The notes beneath the pieces are model-generated. The model had not been told where the DNA came from. It saw nothing but the letters and a program-made list of their open reading frames with translations, and did no database searches. Below are positions 1 to 8,772 of a DNA stretch of 64,000 bases, one piece after another. The stretch is from Burkholderia anthina. GTDB lineage: Bacteria; Pseudomonadota; Gammaproteobacteria; Burkholderiales; Burkholderiaceae. The position numbers and the translations under genes are program-made. Location: positions 62,001 through 126,000 of the forward strand of contig NZ_CABVLY010000004.1 in NCBI RefSeq assembly GCF_902498995.1. The letters run 5' to 3'. How positions within the stretch are numbered: position 1 is the stretch's first letter; every line of letters starts with the position of its first letter.

Positions 1-1
1 G

Positions 2-361
2 ACGTTCGTCGTGCTGGCCAACGTGCTGGCCTGCCTGATGCTCGTCGGTTCGATCCTCACCTGGTTCAACTCGTTCATCACGGTGCTGGGCGTGCTGACC
101 ACCGGCTTCGCCGGGATCATCATCGCCGACTATCTGCTCGTCGGCCGCCTGTCGGGTTTCTCGGCGCCGCCGGCCGAGGAGATCAACTGGGCCGGCGTCG
201 TGACGGTCGGGGCGGGGTTCGTGCTGGCGCACTACGTGCTGGAACGGGTCGTGCCGATCGAGTTCTTTACGTCGCTGATCACGTCGTTCGTGTTGTATCC
301 GGTGCTGCGCGTCGGCATGCTCAAGCGCATGAAACTGGTGCGCGGGCAGATCGAGGGCTGA
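2..361 (+). CDS. NCS1-family nucleobase permease, C-terminal end (partial)
   Basis: This is the last 119 codons of a gene that begins before the window. The frame is open from base 2 and stops at TGA 359-361. The protein end has at least three hydrophobic stretches (around 'CLMLVGSILTWF', 'LTTGFAGIIIADYLLV' and 'VVTVGAGFVLAHYVL') and a short basic tail. The 'GFAGIIIADYLLV' segment followed by a polar loop is typical of the late helices of the nucleobase:cation symporter-1 family (cytosine, purine, allantoin or hydantoin permeases), which import nucleobase-like compounds across the inner membrane. The substrate cannot be told from this end. The neighbouring response regulator is convergent, so it is not in the same operon. 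Confidence 0.75.
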   Translation, partial: TFVVLANVLACLMLVGSILTWFNSFITVLGVLTTGFAGIIIADYLLVGRLSGFSAPPAEEINWAGVVTVGAGFVLAHYVLERVVPIEFFTSLITSFVLYPVLRVGMLKRMKLVRGQIEG

Positions 362-371
362 CCGGTACGGC

Positions 372-413
372 ATCCGGCTTGCGCCTGTGCCGATGCACGG
401 GCGCAGGCCGGAT
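372..413. terminator. Bidirectional hairpin between convergent genes
   Basis: A 19-nt arm (372-390) is followed by a 4-nt loop (cgat) and an almost perfect complementary arm (395-413). It lies between the permease stop at 361 and the convergent response-regulator stop at 424. There is no long T run, but position and stem strength fit a shared terminator. Confidence 0.65.
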
Positions 414-423
414 CGGCCGCAGA

Positions 424-1074
424 TCACTCTTCGTGCTGCGTCGTGCCGCGCATCCCGAGCCGCACGAGTTCGGCGAGCGACGTTGCGCCGAGCTTCTCGC
501 GGATGTGTGCGCGATGCACTTCGACCGTCTTGTAGCTGATGTTCAGTTCGGCGGCGATCACTTTTGATGCCTTGCCCTCGATCAGCAGGTCGAACACCTC
601 GCGTTCGCGTGCCGACAACTGCTTGAGCAGATCTTGCGTCTGGTTGTCCGCCTGGGCCTGCCGGTATTCGCGCAGGCCCACCTTCAGCGCATCGGCGACC
701 TTGTCGATCAGATCCTGGTCGTTATAAGGCTTTTCAAGAAAATCGTAGGCGCCGCCCTTCATCGCGCGAACGGTCATCGGGATGTCGCCATGCGCGGTCA
801 GGAAGATGATCGGAAGCCGGAATCCGGCGGCGCGCATGCTTTCCTGCAATTCGAATCCGCCCATGTACGGCATGCGAATGTCGAGCAGCAGGCAGCCGGG
901 GATCTCCGGATCGGCGCCGGACAGAAATTCGCGCCCGTTCGAGAACACGTCCACCCGGTGTCCGACCGATTCGAGCAGCCAGCGCAGCGACACGCGTACC
1001 GCTTCGTCGTCGTCCACGACGTAGATTCTGGGCTCGGGGTCGCGAAGAGGGGAACTCGATCGACGGCTGTCCAT
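424..1074 (-). CDS. FixJ/NarL-type response regulator
   Basis: 216 aa. The N-terminal receiver domain (about residues 15-130) has the acidic pocket DDD at 21-23, the phospho-acceptor Asp65 in 'LLLDIRMP', Thr93 in 'FLTAHG' and Lys115 in 'FLEKP'. The C-terminal LuxR-type helix-turn-helix (about 150-210) has the usual 'LSAREREVFDLL' and 'KTVEVHRAHIREKLGA' signatures. 'TAHGDIPMTVRAMKGGAYDFLEKP' is the FixJ/TtrR/DctR style of receiver, normally paired with a PAS-histidine kinase encoded next door. Here the upstream side holds a ketopantoate-reductase remnant instead of a kinase, so the partner is either elsewhere or lost. A 13-bp palindrome sits 57 bp upstream. The regulated pathway is unknown; the adjacent permease is a possible target. 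Confidence 0.85.
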   Translation of the reverse strand: MDSRRSSSPLRDPEPRIYVVDDDEAVRVSLRWLLESVGHRVDVFSNGREFLSGADPEIPGCLLLDIRMPYMGGFELQESMRAAGFRLPIIFLTAHGDIPMTVRAMKGGAYDFLEKPYNDQDLIDKVADALKVGLREYRQAQADNQTQDLLKQLSAREREVFDLLIEGKASKVIAAELNISYKTVEVHRAHIREKLGATSLAELVRLGMRGTTQHEE

Positions 1075-1130
1075 GTGCGCTTCCTGTGTCGGTGCTGCTT
1101 TTTCGGTAAAGTGGGGCGGGTAGTTCGATA

Positions 1131-1143
1131 TCCTGATTCAGGA
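1131..1143. promoter_or_regulatory. 13-bp palindrome upstream of the response regulator
   Basis: TCCTGATTCAGGA is a perfect inverted repeat around a central T, 57 bp upstream of the response-regulator start on the minus strand. Placement suits an operator, possibly for autoregulation. No experimental or family evidence is visible. Confidence 0.35.
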
Positions 1144-1229
1144 CTGAAATCGCGCCACGAACCTGTCGCGGTCCGCTGGACGCAGTTGGGTTTCGGTGTG
1201 GGCACCGTGGAAATTCTATCGTCTCAATA

Positions 1230-1737
1230 TTGACCGGGACAGCCGGGAAAGTCCTCACCGGTCGTGTGTATGCAGCAGGCGAGTCGGAATGCGGTGAGCC
1301 TGGTTGGAGGGGCATCGGCGAACCCGACGGCCGCATCACGCGCCGCGCGCAAGCGATTGCGGATGCGTGCAACAGCGCCGGCCTGACGATCACCGTCAGC
1401 GACAACATTGTCGGCACGGTGTGGGAAAAACTGCTCATCAACGTCGCGACGGGCGCGATCACGGGCATCACCCGCGTCACCTACGGCCAGCTCTACGACG
1501 AGCCCGTTTTGAAGGCCGCCTCGCTTGCGGCCATCGACGAAGCGATGACCGTCGCGAAAGCCGCCGGCATCACGCTTTCCATCGACAACGCCGAAGACGC
1601 CCGGAACATGGCCGCCGAGGGCCTTTCACCCGCATTCGAAACCTCGATGCTGCAAAGCCTCGAGAAGTCGTCGGTCACCGAAATCGACTTCGTCAACGGC
1701 GCGGTCGTGCGGTGGGGCGAACGGCATGAGCGCACCG
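1230..1737 (+). pseudogene. 2-dehydropantoate 2-reductase (ApbA/PanE) remnant
   Basis: From about base 1315 the frame reads like the C-terminal half of ApbA/PanE ketopantoate reductases: 'IGEPDGRITRRAQAIADAC', 'VSDNIVGTVWEKLLINVATG' and 'EKSSVTEIDFVNGAVVRWGE' are strong family stretches. The N-terminal NADP-binding half with its GxGxxG motif is missing. The normal C-terminal tail after 'RWGE' is replaced by the start of the next reading frame at 1726. It is therefore truncated at both ends and cannot be a working reductase. In related genomes such a gene usually sits beside a VOC protein, so the two remnants probably come from one ancestral cluster. Confidence 0.75.
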
Positions 1738-2043
1738 AAAGCCTATCTCGAACACGTGCTCGGCATGACGATGCGAGAAATCGACGGCATGCGCGAGGCG
1801 CCGCGTCAGTACTGGACGCGGGGCGGTCTGCAGTTCATCAGCGCGCCGCGGCATGAAGGCACCGAAGGCCGGCTCGCGTATCCCGGCGTGATGTGCGAAG
1901 ACATCGAAGCGGCGATCGCCGCCGCGCAAGCGTTTGGTGTCACCGAACTGCCGCAGGGACGCAACTGGTTGCGTCTGCCCGACGGGCTCGTCGTCGAACT
2001 CATCAATGAATACAATGAGGGCGTTGCGTTCGACAATACCGAC
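1726..2043 (+). pseudogene. VOC-family (glyoxalase-like) protein, internally deleted
   Basis: The frame starts 'MSAPKAYLEHV' and runs straight into 'LGMTMREIDG', then 'YWTRGGLQFISAP' and 'NWLRLPDGLVVELI'. VOC proteins of this type normally have about twenty residues between the first strand (ending near 'EHV') and the 'LGM' strand, so an internal deletion is likely. Its stop is also gone: the frame continues into the start of a LysR gene and only stops at 2140-2142. The start overlaps the ketopantoate-reductase remnant by a few bases. A metal-dependent VOC enzyme cannot be expected from this product. Confidence 0.6.
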
Positions 2044-2485
2044 GTGAACACGGTGGAGCTACCCGATCTGAAGCGGCTGCGACTCTTCGATCTGCTGTAT
2101 GACGTGTGCAGCGTCACGCGCGCTGCCGAGCAGCTCGGATAGAACCAGTCCACGATCGGCATCTGGCTGGGGCGTTGCGCGAACCTCTGCAGAATCCGCT
2201 GTTCGTCCACACGCCGGGCGGGATGACGCCGGCGCCTCAGGCGGACGCGGTGATCGGACCGTGCAGGGAGATCCTGGAGTCGCTTCGCCGGTTTTTGGCG
2301 TGGGAGATTTCGTTCGATCCGGCCACGGCGAAGCGCCGCTTTCACATTTGCATGACCGATGCGAGTCACATCACGCTGCTGCCGAGCATGCTGGCCCACG
2401 TGCGTGCGCATGCGCCGGGCATTCGGCTGGAGGCCGCGAGAATCGATGGAAGCACGGAGTGCGCGCTCGAATCCGTCGTGGCCGA
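2044..2485 (+). pseudogene. LysR-family regulator remnant with stop, frameshift and 3' truncation
   Basis: A GTG at 2044 begins a LysR-type helix-turn-helix ('LPDLKRLRLFDLLYDVCSV', then 'TRAAEQLG'). A TAG at 2140-2142 interrupts it where the family has Gln ('GQNQST'). A one-base loss near 2172 then moves the rest to another frame, which reads 'LREPLQNPLFVHTPGGMTP' and 'RRFHICMTDASHITLLPSML', clear LysR linker and effector-domain sequence. Similarity stops at about 2485, exactly where the 27-bp repeat begins, with roughly half of the effector domain missing. Three independent lesions make this a dead gene. Confidence 0.85.
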
Positions 2486-2512
2486 TTTGTTCTAGAACAG
2501 AGGTTAGTATCG
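2486..2512 (+). repeat. Left copy of the 27-bp direct repeat bounding the type VI island
   Basis: This 27-bp stretch recurs in the same orientation at 18601-18627 with a single mismatch (tctAga here, tctCga there). It sits at the break in the LysR remnant. The two copies enclose the whole tssF-vgrG-rhs-immunity block. It could be an attachment or recombination site, or the scar of a rearrangement. Confidence 0.7.
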
Positions 2513-2853
2513 TGAGGCGATCGCGCGGCCTCCTGGAGGCTTGATCGGGCGCGCGACAGCCGCGAGGTGACGGCGATTAATGGATTGGCGGCTGCCGGTC
2601 GACGCCGTGTATGCGGCCGGTCGAAAAAAGAATCCAACTCCCGAGGCCCGGCGGGCTGTTGCGAGGGCAATAGTGGCGGCCCTCGCGTCATGCATTTGGA
2701 TTCCTCATGACTCGCGTATTACAGGCGCTGTGTTTGATCTGCGCCTGACTCGATGAATTCAAGCCAAGGAGGATCGACGTCCGGTTAAAATCGCGGCGTC
2801 TATCCATGAGCACGGTACCGATAACCCAATCGGTGCGACTGTCTGAAAAGTGT
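2513..2853. other. Gene-free stretch upstream of tssF
   Basis: I see no convincing gene here. An 'aaggagg' sequence at about 2764-2770 looks like a ribosome-binding site, but it is 35 bases from the ATG at 2806 and serves no clear start. The region presumably carries the promoter of the type VI block. Confidence 0.5.
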
Positions 2854-4734
2854 ATGGCCATCGAACCCGAGGATCTTCTACCGCATTTTGAGCGTGAGTT
2901 AGGTCTGCTGCGCCGCTCGACGCGCGCATTCGCCGACCTTTACCCAAAAATCGCAGCTCGCCTTGCGATGTCCGGCGAGCACTCGGATGACCCGCACGTT
3001 GAACGGCTGCTGCAATCGTTCGCGTTGATGTCCGCCCGGCACGACATCCGGCTCGAGGATGAGGTGCCGGAGTTTACGCACGCATTGATTGACACGATCC
3101 ACGGCGCTTTCCTGCGGCCGTTTCCATCGTGTGCGATGGCCCAGTTTCGCGGGAACCGCGACGGCAAGCTGACTGAGCCGCGGCTGGTTCCACGCGGTAC
3201 GCCATTGGTCGCACCGAATTCCCGACTGGTGTTCTGCACCGCCGCCGACGTTACGCTGGTGCCGTTGACCATCTCTGCCGTACGTTACGCGACGTCGACC
3301 GTCGCGCCGATGCAAGCGCCACTGCCGCCTGACACCACTGGCATTCTGTCTTTCACCCTCGAACTCACTTCACCGTCAGTCCAGTTCGCCATCGCGCCGG
3401 ACATGCTGCGGCTGCATTTGGCGGGAGAGCGGGAGGTCGCAGCCGCGCTTGCCGACGGCGTGCTGATGCACTCGGCGCGCGCCTTCATTGAACTGGACGA
3501 CAACGGACGGTGGAACCGAGTGGACATGCCGCTGGCGGCCGCAGGATTCGATGATGCGGATACGCTGCTCCCGCCGCCTCGCGACAACACGATTGCGCCG
3601 TTTCATCTGCTGATGGAATATGGCGGCTTTCCTGCCCGATTCGACAGCCTCGATCTGAACCTGGCACGGTTGAAACGGTTGGCGGCTGGCGCGCGTCGGA
3701 TCACGGTGCATTTGGCGCTCGCCGGTATCCATCCCGATTCGCGTCGTGCTCAACGATTGGCCGTAGCGTCGGCCGACAATCTCCGGTTGTTTTGCACGCC
3801 CGTCGTCAACCTGTTCTCGAGCAACGCCGAACCGATCGAAACGAAGGCTGGGTTGGCGTATTACGGCTTGAAACCGTTTTCGCTCAAGTCCGCCGGTACA
3901 ACCGAGGTCTGGTCGGTCGATCAGGTTCGCTTGACGACCGCTGAGGGCGGCGCAATTCTGCCGCCCTTCGAATCTCTCCAGCATGCGCTTGACGCAGTGC
4001 CAGGCCTGTATTGGGTCGTCTTGCGAGACGAAGCCCGGCGCGCGCCGAAACCGCCAGCCGAACCACCCAAACCCGGGCAGGAAGCAACGCACGAACGGGC
4101 AACTGGAGCCAACCGCAGCGCCTGGCTTGGCTTGGAGCTCGCGCTCGTGAACGCCCACGGCGAGCCTGTCGATCCTGCCGCTCAGCACCGGCTCGACATC
4201 GTGCTGTCTTGCACGAATGGCAATTTGGCCGCCATGCGCGAGCGGCAACTGGCCGTGCGCGATGGGGACACCGTTGACGAGATCGAGTTGCTGGATCAAC
4301 CAAGCGCCAGTCCCGCGCCGGTTTTTCGTCGAGGTGAACTCTGGGAATTGCTGTCATGGCTGGTTCCGCAGGCAGTACGGTTGAATGCCGATAGCCTCAC
4401 GAAGGTCAAGCAGCTGTGCACCCGTTTCGGAATGTTTGCTCCTGACGGCGGGCGCCGATTCGATGCGCTGCTATCTCTCTCAGCGGAGCGGGTTCGGCGC
4501 TGGATGCCGGGAAAACCTGCTTCAGCGTTCGTGCAGGGACTGGAGATCCGGCTCGTGATTGACGAGCAGCGTTTCGTCCAATTCAGTCTCGACGGTTTGG
4601 GACGCGTGATGGATCGACTTTTTTCTCCGTACGTGCCAGTTACCAGCTTCGTACAGATCGTGTTGGTCTCCGGCGAGACGGGGGCGGTGTTGCGACGTGG
4701 TGAACCTTGCACGGGTAGCCAGCCGCTTACTTGA
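2854..4734 (+). CDS. tssF: Type VI secretion baseplate subunit TssF (orphan copy)
   Basis: 626 aa from the chosen start. TssF (ImpG/VasA) is a wedge component of the T6SS baseplate, assembling with TssG, TssE and TssK around the VgrG hub. The N-terminus 'LLPHFERELGLLRRSTRAFADLYPKIAARL' and 'DPHVERLLQSFALMSARHDIRLEDEVPEFTHALI' are diagnostic for the family, as is the later 'RGTPLVAPN' region. An ATG at 2806 would add 16 residues without family similarity, so 2854 is preferred, although its ribosome-binding site is weak. No other baseplate, sheath or membrane-complex gene is present. This is a solitary tssF directly ahead of vgrG, which is unusual. It may tailor the baseplate to this VgrG, or be a relic of a larger cluster. 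Confidence 0.85.
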   Translation: MAIEPEDLLPHFERELGLLRRSTRAFADLYPKIAARLAMSGEHSDDPHVERLLQSFALMSARHDIRLEDEVPEFTHALIDTIHGAFLRPFPSCAMAQFRGNRDGKLTEPRLVPRGTPLVAPNSRLVFCTAADVTLVPLTISAVRYATSTVAPMQAPLPPDTTGILSFTLELTSPSVQFAIAPDMLRLHLAGEREVAAALADGVLMHSARAFIELDDNGRWNRVDMPLAAAGFDDADTLLPPPRDNTIAPFHLLMEYGGFPARFDSLDLNLARLKRLAAGARRITVHLALAGIHPDSRRAQRLAVASADNLRLFCTPVVNLFSSNAEPIETKAGLAYYGLKPFSLKSAGTTEVWSVDQVRLTTAEGGAILPPFESLQHALDAVPGLYWVVLRDEARRAPKPPAEPPKPGQEATHERATGANRSAWLGLELALVNAHGEPVDPAAQHRLDIVLSCTNGNLAAMRERQLAVRDGDTVDEIELLDQPSASPAPVFRRGELWELLSWLVPQAVRLNADSLTKVKQLCTRFGMFAPDGGRRFDALLSLSAERVRRWMPGKPASAFVQGLEIRLVIDEQRFVQFSLDGLGRVMDRLFSPYVPVTSFVQIVLVSGETGAVLRRGEPCTGSQPLT

Positions 4735-4888
4735 CAGTCGATTGATGGACAGGTCAGGCGATGGAAAGGGAATTGTAAAGAAATTGCAGGTATCTTTCGT
4801 TCGCAAACGTTTTGTCCTACAGTAGCGGGGCCTCGCGCTGGTGTGCCAGTTGGGGACAGGACCTGAGACGAGAATAAAGGGAATTCAA

Positions 4889-7888
4889 ATGAGTTTCGCC
4901 CCGAATGGCGGTATTCCGGCCGGTTCCGGCGGGAATCTGTTGGGCTCGCTGAGCGCGCTCGGTGGCCTTGCCGGGCCGGTTGCGTCCACGGTTGCAGGCC
5001 AGATCGGCCCGCTCGCCGGCGTCGCCAGTCATATCGACACCGTGCAACGCGCCGTCCAGCTTGCGCAGACCGGCTTCTCGCTGATGAACAAAACGCCGGC
5101 CGCGATTGCGGAGGCGCTTAACAATGCGGCCGGCGGCACCGCTCGACTGACTCAGCTAAATCGATACGTTACCATCGACACGCCACTCGGTTCGGACGTG
5201 CTGCTGGTCAGCACCGCGGTCATCGACGAGCACGTAAATCGGTTGCCGGAAATCCACCTCGATTTGCTGTCGCACCAGCATGATCTTGCGCCTGATGACC
5301 TGATCGGCCAACCGATCAAGATTCGCTTCGACCAGAGCGCACGGCAGTCGACACTGGAACGCATCGTCTCGTCAGGCGGCGCCGACGGCATCCGCTACTT
5401 CGACGGCTACGTCACGTCGTTCGACCGGGCCGGCAACCCGGGTAAAGTGACTCAATATCAAATGACGGTGGCGCCGTGGTTCTGGTTTCTGACGCGCTCG
5501 ACCGACTGCCGGATTTTCCAGAACAAGACCGCTCAGGACATTCTCACCGAGATTTTCCAGGATCACGGGTTCACCGATTTCGAGTTCGACATTCGGACCG
5601 CGCAGAAGCCGCTCGAATACATCGTGATGTACCAGGAGTCGTATTACAACTTCTGTGCTCGGCTGATGGAGCAGGAAGGCCTGATCTGGACGCACCGCTA
5701 CGAGAAGGAAAAGCACTTCCTTGTCATCGGCGATACGAATTTCGTTTTCCGCCCGATCGACGGGTTGGCCAATTTGCCGTATGCAGCCACCGCAGCGAGC
5801 GAAGACAACGGTATCGACCAGTTGCACGAAGGGCGACGCTTTGGCGTCGGCAAGATCGCCTTTCGTGACTTCAATCACCAGAACCCGTCGTCGCCGTTGA
5901 TGCTGGCCCAGGCCGAGCCGGAGAATCTCCGGCATGCGGGACTCGAGACAACGGAGCGTTTCGAACACCAGTCGTTGTTCGACCACGGCGATGATGGCGA
6001 TCGCTACGCACGCATTGCGATGCAGGCGGAAGAAGCGAGCGCGCATCGCTATACGGGAAGCGGCTATGCATGGCGGATGACGTCTGCAGGCAGCGTGACG
6101 GTGACGAACCATCCTGTCATGGCCAATAATCAGGAATACGCAATTCTGCACGTTCGTCACGAAGCGGTGAACGACTACACGGAACACAGCGCAAAACTGC
6201 CGTACCGCAATACATTTGGGCTGCTCCCGAAGAAGTTTCCGTATCGTTCGCCCAGAAATACCCCGAAGCCCGTCATTCATGGCACGCAGTCGGCAATTGT
6301 AGTCGGCCCGAAGGGCGAAGAAATTCATACGAACGGGAGTGCCGTGAAGGTGCACTTCCTGTGGGATCGCCGCGGCAAGCTGGACGGCTCGGATTCGATG
6401 TGGATCCGTGTATCCCAACCGTGGGCGGGTGACGGGTGGGGCGCGGCCGCGATTCCACGGATCAACCAGGAGGTCTTGGTCGCGTTTAATCAGGGGGACC
6501 CCGACAATCCGGTCATTGTGGGCCGTGTCTACAACGGCGAGCAGGGCAATCCTTACCACGGCGCCGCCGGGCAGACGATGGGGATCAAGAGCCAGACGCA
6601 CAAGGGCGCGGGCTCGAACGAACTGCGGTTCTCCGACGTGAACGGTGCCCAGGAAGTTTTTCTGCATGCGCAGAAAGACATGAACACGCTCATCAAGGAT
6701 GCGGAAACGCACACGGTCGAAGCCGGCGCGCGCACGGTGTCGCTGCTCAAGGGCAGCGAGACGAAGCAGATCGCGCAGGGCGGGTTGAAGGAAACCATCG
6801 CGCTGACTCGCGACACCACGGCGAACGTGATCAACACGAAGGCCATCTCGAGCAAGGCCGGGCCCGGCATGCAAAGCCATCAGGCGAGCGACGGCATCGA
6901 GCATCGTGTGGGGGACGGCGTCGTGACGATGACGCCGGACAGCATCAAGCTGACATTCGGTCCGTCAACGATCGTCATCAACGCGAACGGCATCTACCTC
7001 GACGGACCGGTCATCCATCTGAATCGCGGCAGTGCGCAGTCCGCCGAACAGGCGCTCGCGCTCGAGTGGGCGGCCGAGCAGGCGACGATCGCGAAGGGGC
7101 TGGCGAGCCCCGATCCCGCGACGCGTGCGGCGGCGGCCAAGCTGGCGAGCTCGCTGAAGGCGCAGCAACTGGCGAAGCTCGCGGATCACGTGTATCACCC
7201 GAACGATCCGCCGCCGACCGGGTGGAAGATGGCGTCCAACGATCCGGAAGCGTTGAAGGCGTTCGGCCTCAAGCCGAGCGATTTCGAGAAAAGCGGCAGC
7301 AACTTCGGGTCGCAGATGTATGTCCCGGATCCGAATGTCTTCGGCGACAGCATGAAGCCGACGGTTGCGTTCAAGGGGACGCAGCAGCTCTTCGGCGAAG
7401 ACATGAGCAACAACATGGCGCAAGGGCTTGGCGCGGACGCGCCGTATTATCGCAATGCGGTCACGATCGGGAAGAACATCGAGACCACCGGCGCGTCGTC
7501 CGGCGTCGATTTCACCGGACATTCGCTAGGTGGCGGCCTGGCGTCCGCTGCAGCCGAGGCCAGCGGCGGTTCCGCCGTGACCTTCAATGCCGCCGGCCTC
7601 AATCCGGAGACCGTCGCGCAATACGGCGGGACCGCCCAGGCGGCCAACATCACGGCCTATCGCGTTGACGGCGATATCCTGACCGGGCTGCAAGAAGGCC
7701 GACTCGGGCCGATCAGCGACGGTACGGCGGCGCTGATGCCCAAGGCGGTTGGCAGCCCCGTTACGCTCGATGGCGAGAGCGTGACCACGGTCGGCCGTCA
7801 CCTGATGGGTGACGTGACGAACGGGATCAACCAGCAGGTCGCGAAGGATCAACTCGACCTCGTCTCCCAACTGAATTCATCTCACTGA
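4889..7888 (+). CDS. vgrG: VgrG spike protein with C-terminal lipase effector domain
   Basis: 999 aa. A Gly/Ala-rich leader of about 85 residues precedes the gp27-like and gp5-like VgrG core, with 'YQESYYNFCARLMEQEGL', 'VKVHFLWDRRGKLDG' and 'WIRVSQPWAG' typical. A DUF2345-like beta region follows to about residue 720. The last 250 residues are a fused alpha/beta-hydrolase: the nucleophile elbow is GHSLGG (Ser879), with a likely acid at Asp927 or Asp929 and His971. This suggests a phospholipase-type (Tle-like) evolved VgrG that attacks target-cell membranes. The ATG at 4841 is less likely, since the family sequence starts at 'MSFAPNGG'. The stop overlaps the next start by one base, coupling it to the ankyrin immunity gene. 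Confidence 0.9.
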   Translation: MSFAPNGGIPAGSGGNLLGSLSALGGLAGPVASTVAGQIGPLAGVASHIDTVQRAVQLAQTGFSLMNKTPAAIAEALNNAAGGTARLTQLNRYVTIDTPLGSDVLLVSTAVIDEHVNRLPEIHLDLLSHQHDLAPDDLIGQPIKIRFDQSARQSTLERIVSSGGADGIRYFDGYVTSFDRAGNPGKVTQYQMTVAPWFWFLTRSTDCRIFQNKTAQDILTEIFQDHGFTDFEFDIRTAQKPLEYIVMYQESYYNFCARLMEQEGLIWTHRYEKEKHFLVIGDTNFVFRPIDGLANLPYAATAASEDNGIDQLHEGRRFGVGKIAFRDFNHQNPSSPLMLAQAEPENLRHAGLETTERFEHQSLFDHGDDGDRYARIAMQAEEASAHRYTGSGYAWRMTSAGSVTVTNHPVMANNQEYAILHVRHEAVNDYTEHSAKLPYRNTFGLLPKKFPYRSPRNTPKPVIHGTQSAIVVGPKGEEIHTNGSAVKVHFLWDRRGKLDGSDSMWIRVSQPWAGDGWGAAAIPRINQEVLVAFNQGDPDNPVIVGRVYNGEQGNPYHGAAGQTMGIKSQTHKGAGSNELRFSDVNGAQEVFLHAQKDMNTLIKDAETHTVEAGARTVSLLKGSETKQIAQGGLKETIALTRDTTANVINTKAISSKAGPGMQSHQASDGIEHRVGDGVVTMTPDSIKLTFGPSTIVINANGIYLDGPVIHLNRGSAQSAEQALALEWAAEQATIAKGLASPDPATRAAAAKLASSLKAQQLAKLADHVYHPNDPPPTGWKMASNDPEALKAFGLKPSDFEKSGSNFGSQMYVPDPNVFGDSMKPTVAFKGTQQLFGEDMSNNMAQGLGADAPYYRNAVTIGKNIETTGASSGVDFTGHSLGGGLASAAAEASGGSAVTFNAAGLNPETVAQYGGTAQAANITAYRVDGDILTGLQEGRLGPISDGTAALMPKAVGSPVTLDGESVTTVGRHLMGDVTNGINQQVAKDQLDLVSQLNSSH

Positions 7889-8757
7889 TGCGATACAAAA
7901 AAACATTTGCCGCCGGCGCGCTTGCCGCACTCGTTGGAGTGACCTCGCCGCTTTGGTGGCCCACTCAAGCCCAAGGGACGAACATGACCGGCTTCAAACG
8001 TTACGCACCGGAAGATTTCTTTTCGGGGCAGCAACTCACGTTGGCTCAGGCCATTCATGACGGCGATCTTGCCCGTGTGCAGCAACTCGCACCGAAGACG
8101 GACCTGAATGCGCCGGGCGCGAAGAATACGACGCTGCTGTCGTATGCCGTGCAGGAAATCGTTCCGGTCAAGAACGATGCGTCGAATCCGCGCTACCAGA
8201 TCATTTCCGTACTCCTGAAGAATGGTGCCGATCCCAAGGTGCCGGTCGGCGCCAACGGCGGATCGGTCGCCGATGTTGCGCTGCGCGCCGACACGCCGAA
8301 CCTGCTGCGCGTGCTGCTGAACAGCGGGCTCGATCCCAACTGGCTGTACAACGGCGACACGCCGATGATTTTCGCGGTGTCCGAGAACAGGCTGCTGCCG
8401 CAGTTGAAGTTGCTGATCGAGCACAAGGCGAACGTGAATGCCCGCGACTCGCTGGGCAAGACGGCGCTCTTCGAGGCGACGATGATCCAGCAATGGGACG
8501 TTGTCGACTATCTGCTCGCGCACGGCGCGGATCCGAAGATCGCCAGCCAACTCGGCATATCGTACGGGTGGGTGTTGCAGAACGAGTTGAAGAACCACAC
8601 CACCGCGGATTCGCCTGCACGCACGCGCATCGAGGAGATCCGCCGCAAGATCGTTTCGGCCGGCGCGCCGTGGCCGCCGCTGGACCCGAAGGCGCAACGC
8701 GCGGCGATGCGGGCGCGTGGCGAAAAGGTCGTGACGCCGGCCGGCCAGACCGATTGA
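7888..8757 (+). CDS. Ankyrin-repeat periplasmic protein, probable immunity to the VgrG lipase
   Basis: 289 aa. The N-terminus 'MRYKKTFAAGALAALVGVTS', followed by 'PTQAQG', is a Sec signal peptide, so the protein should be periplasmic or membrane-anchored. The mature part has ankyrin-like repeats: 'LAQAIHDGDLARVQQL', 'ISVLLKNGADPKVP', 'LLRVLLNSGLDPNW', 'LKLLIEHKANVNARDSLGKTALFEA' and 'VVDYLLAHGADPKI'. Ankyrin proteins of this kind are known immunity proteins (Tli type) for T6SS lipase effectors, and one-base overlap with the lipase-carrying vgrG supports that role. A periplasmic location fits a toxin that reaches its phospholipid substrate there. The function is inferred from domain and context. 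Confidence 0.8.
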   Translation: MRYKKTFAAGALAALVGVTSPLWWPTQAQGTNMTGFKRYAPEDFFSGQQLTLAQAIHDGDLARVQQLAPKTDLNAPGAKNTTLLSYAVQEIVPVKNDASNPRYQIISVLLKNGADPKVPVGANGGSVADVALRADTPNLLRVLLNSGLDPNWLYNGDTPMIFAVSENRLLPQLKLLIEHKANVNARDSLGKTALFEATMIQQWDVVDYLLAHGADPKIASQLGISYGWVLQNELKNHTTADSPARTRIEEIRRKIVSAGAPWPPLDPKAQRAAMRARGEKVVTPAGQTD

Positions 8758-8772
8758 TCGCGCGGTCCGACA

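Noticed and set aside
2806-2808. ATG 2806 as the TssF start
   Set aside because: The extra 16 residues do not resemble TssF N-termini, and the nearby aaggagg is too far away (about 35 bases) to serve it.
4784-4823. TTGCAG and TACAGT as a promoter for vgrG
   Set aside because: The two hexamers are 28 bp apart, too far for a sigma-70 promoter. I could not define a convincing alternative.
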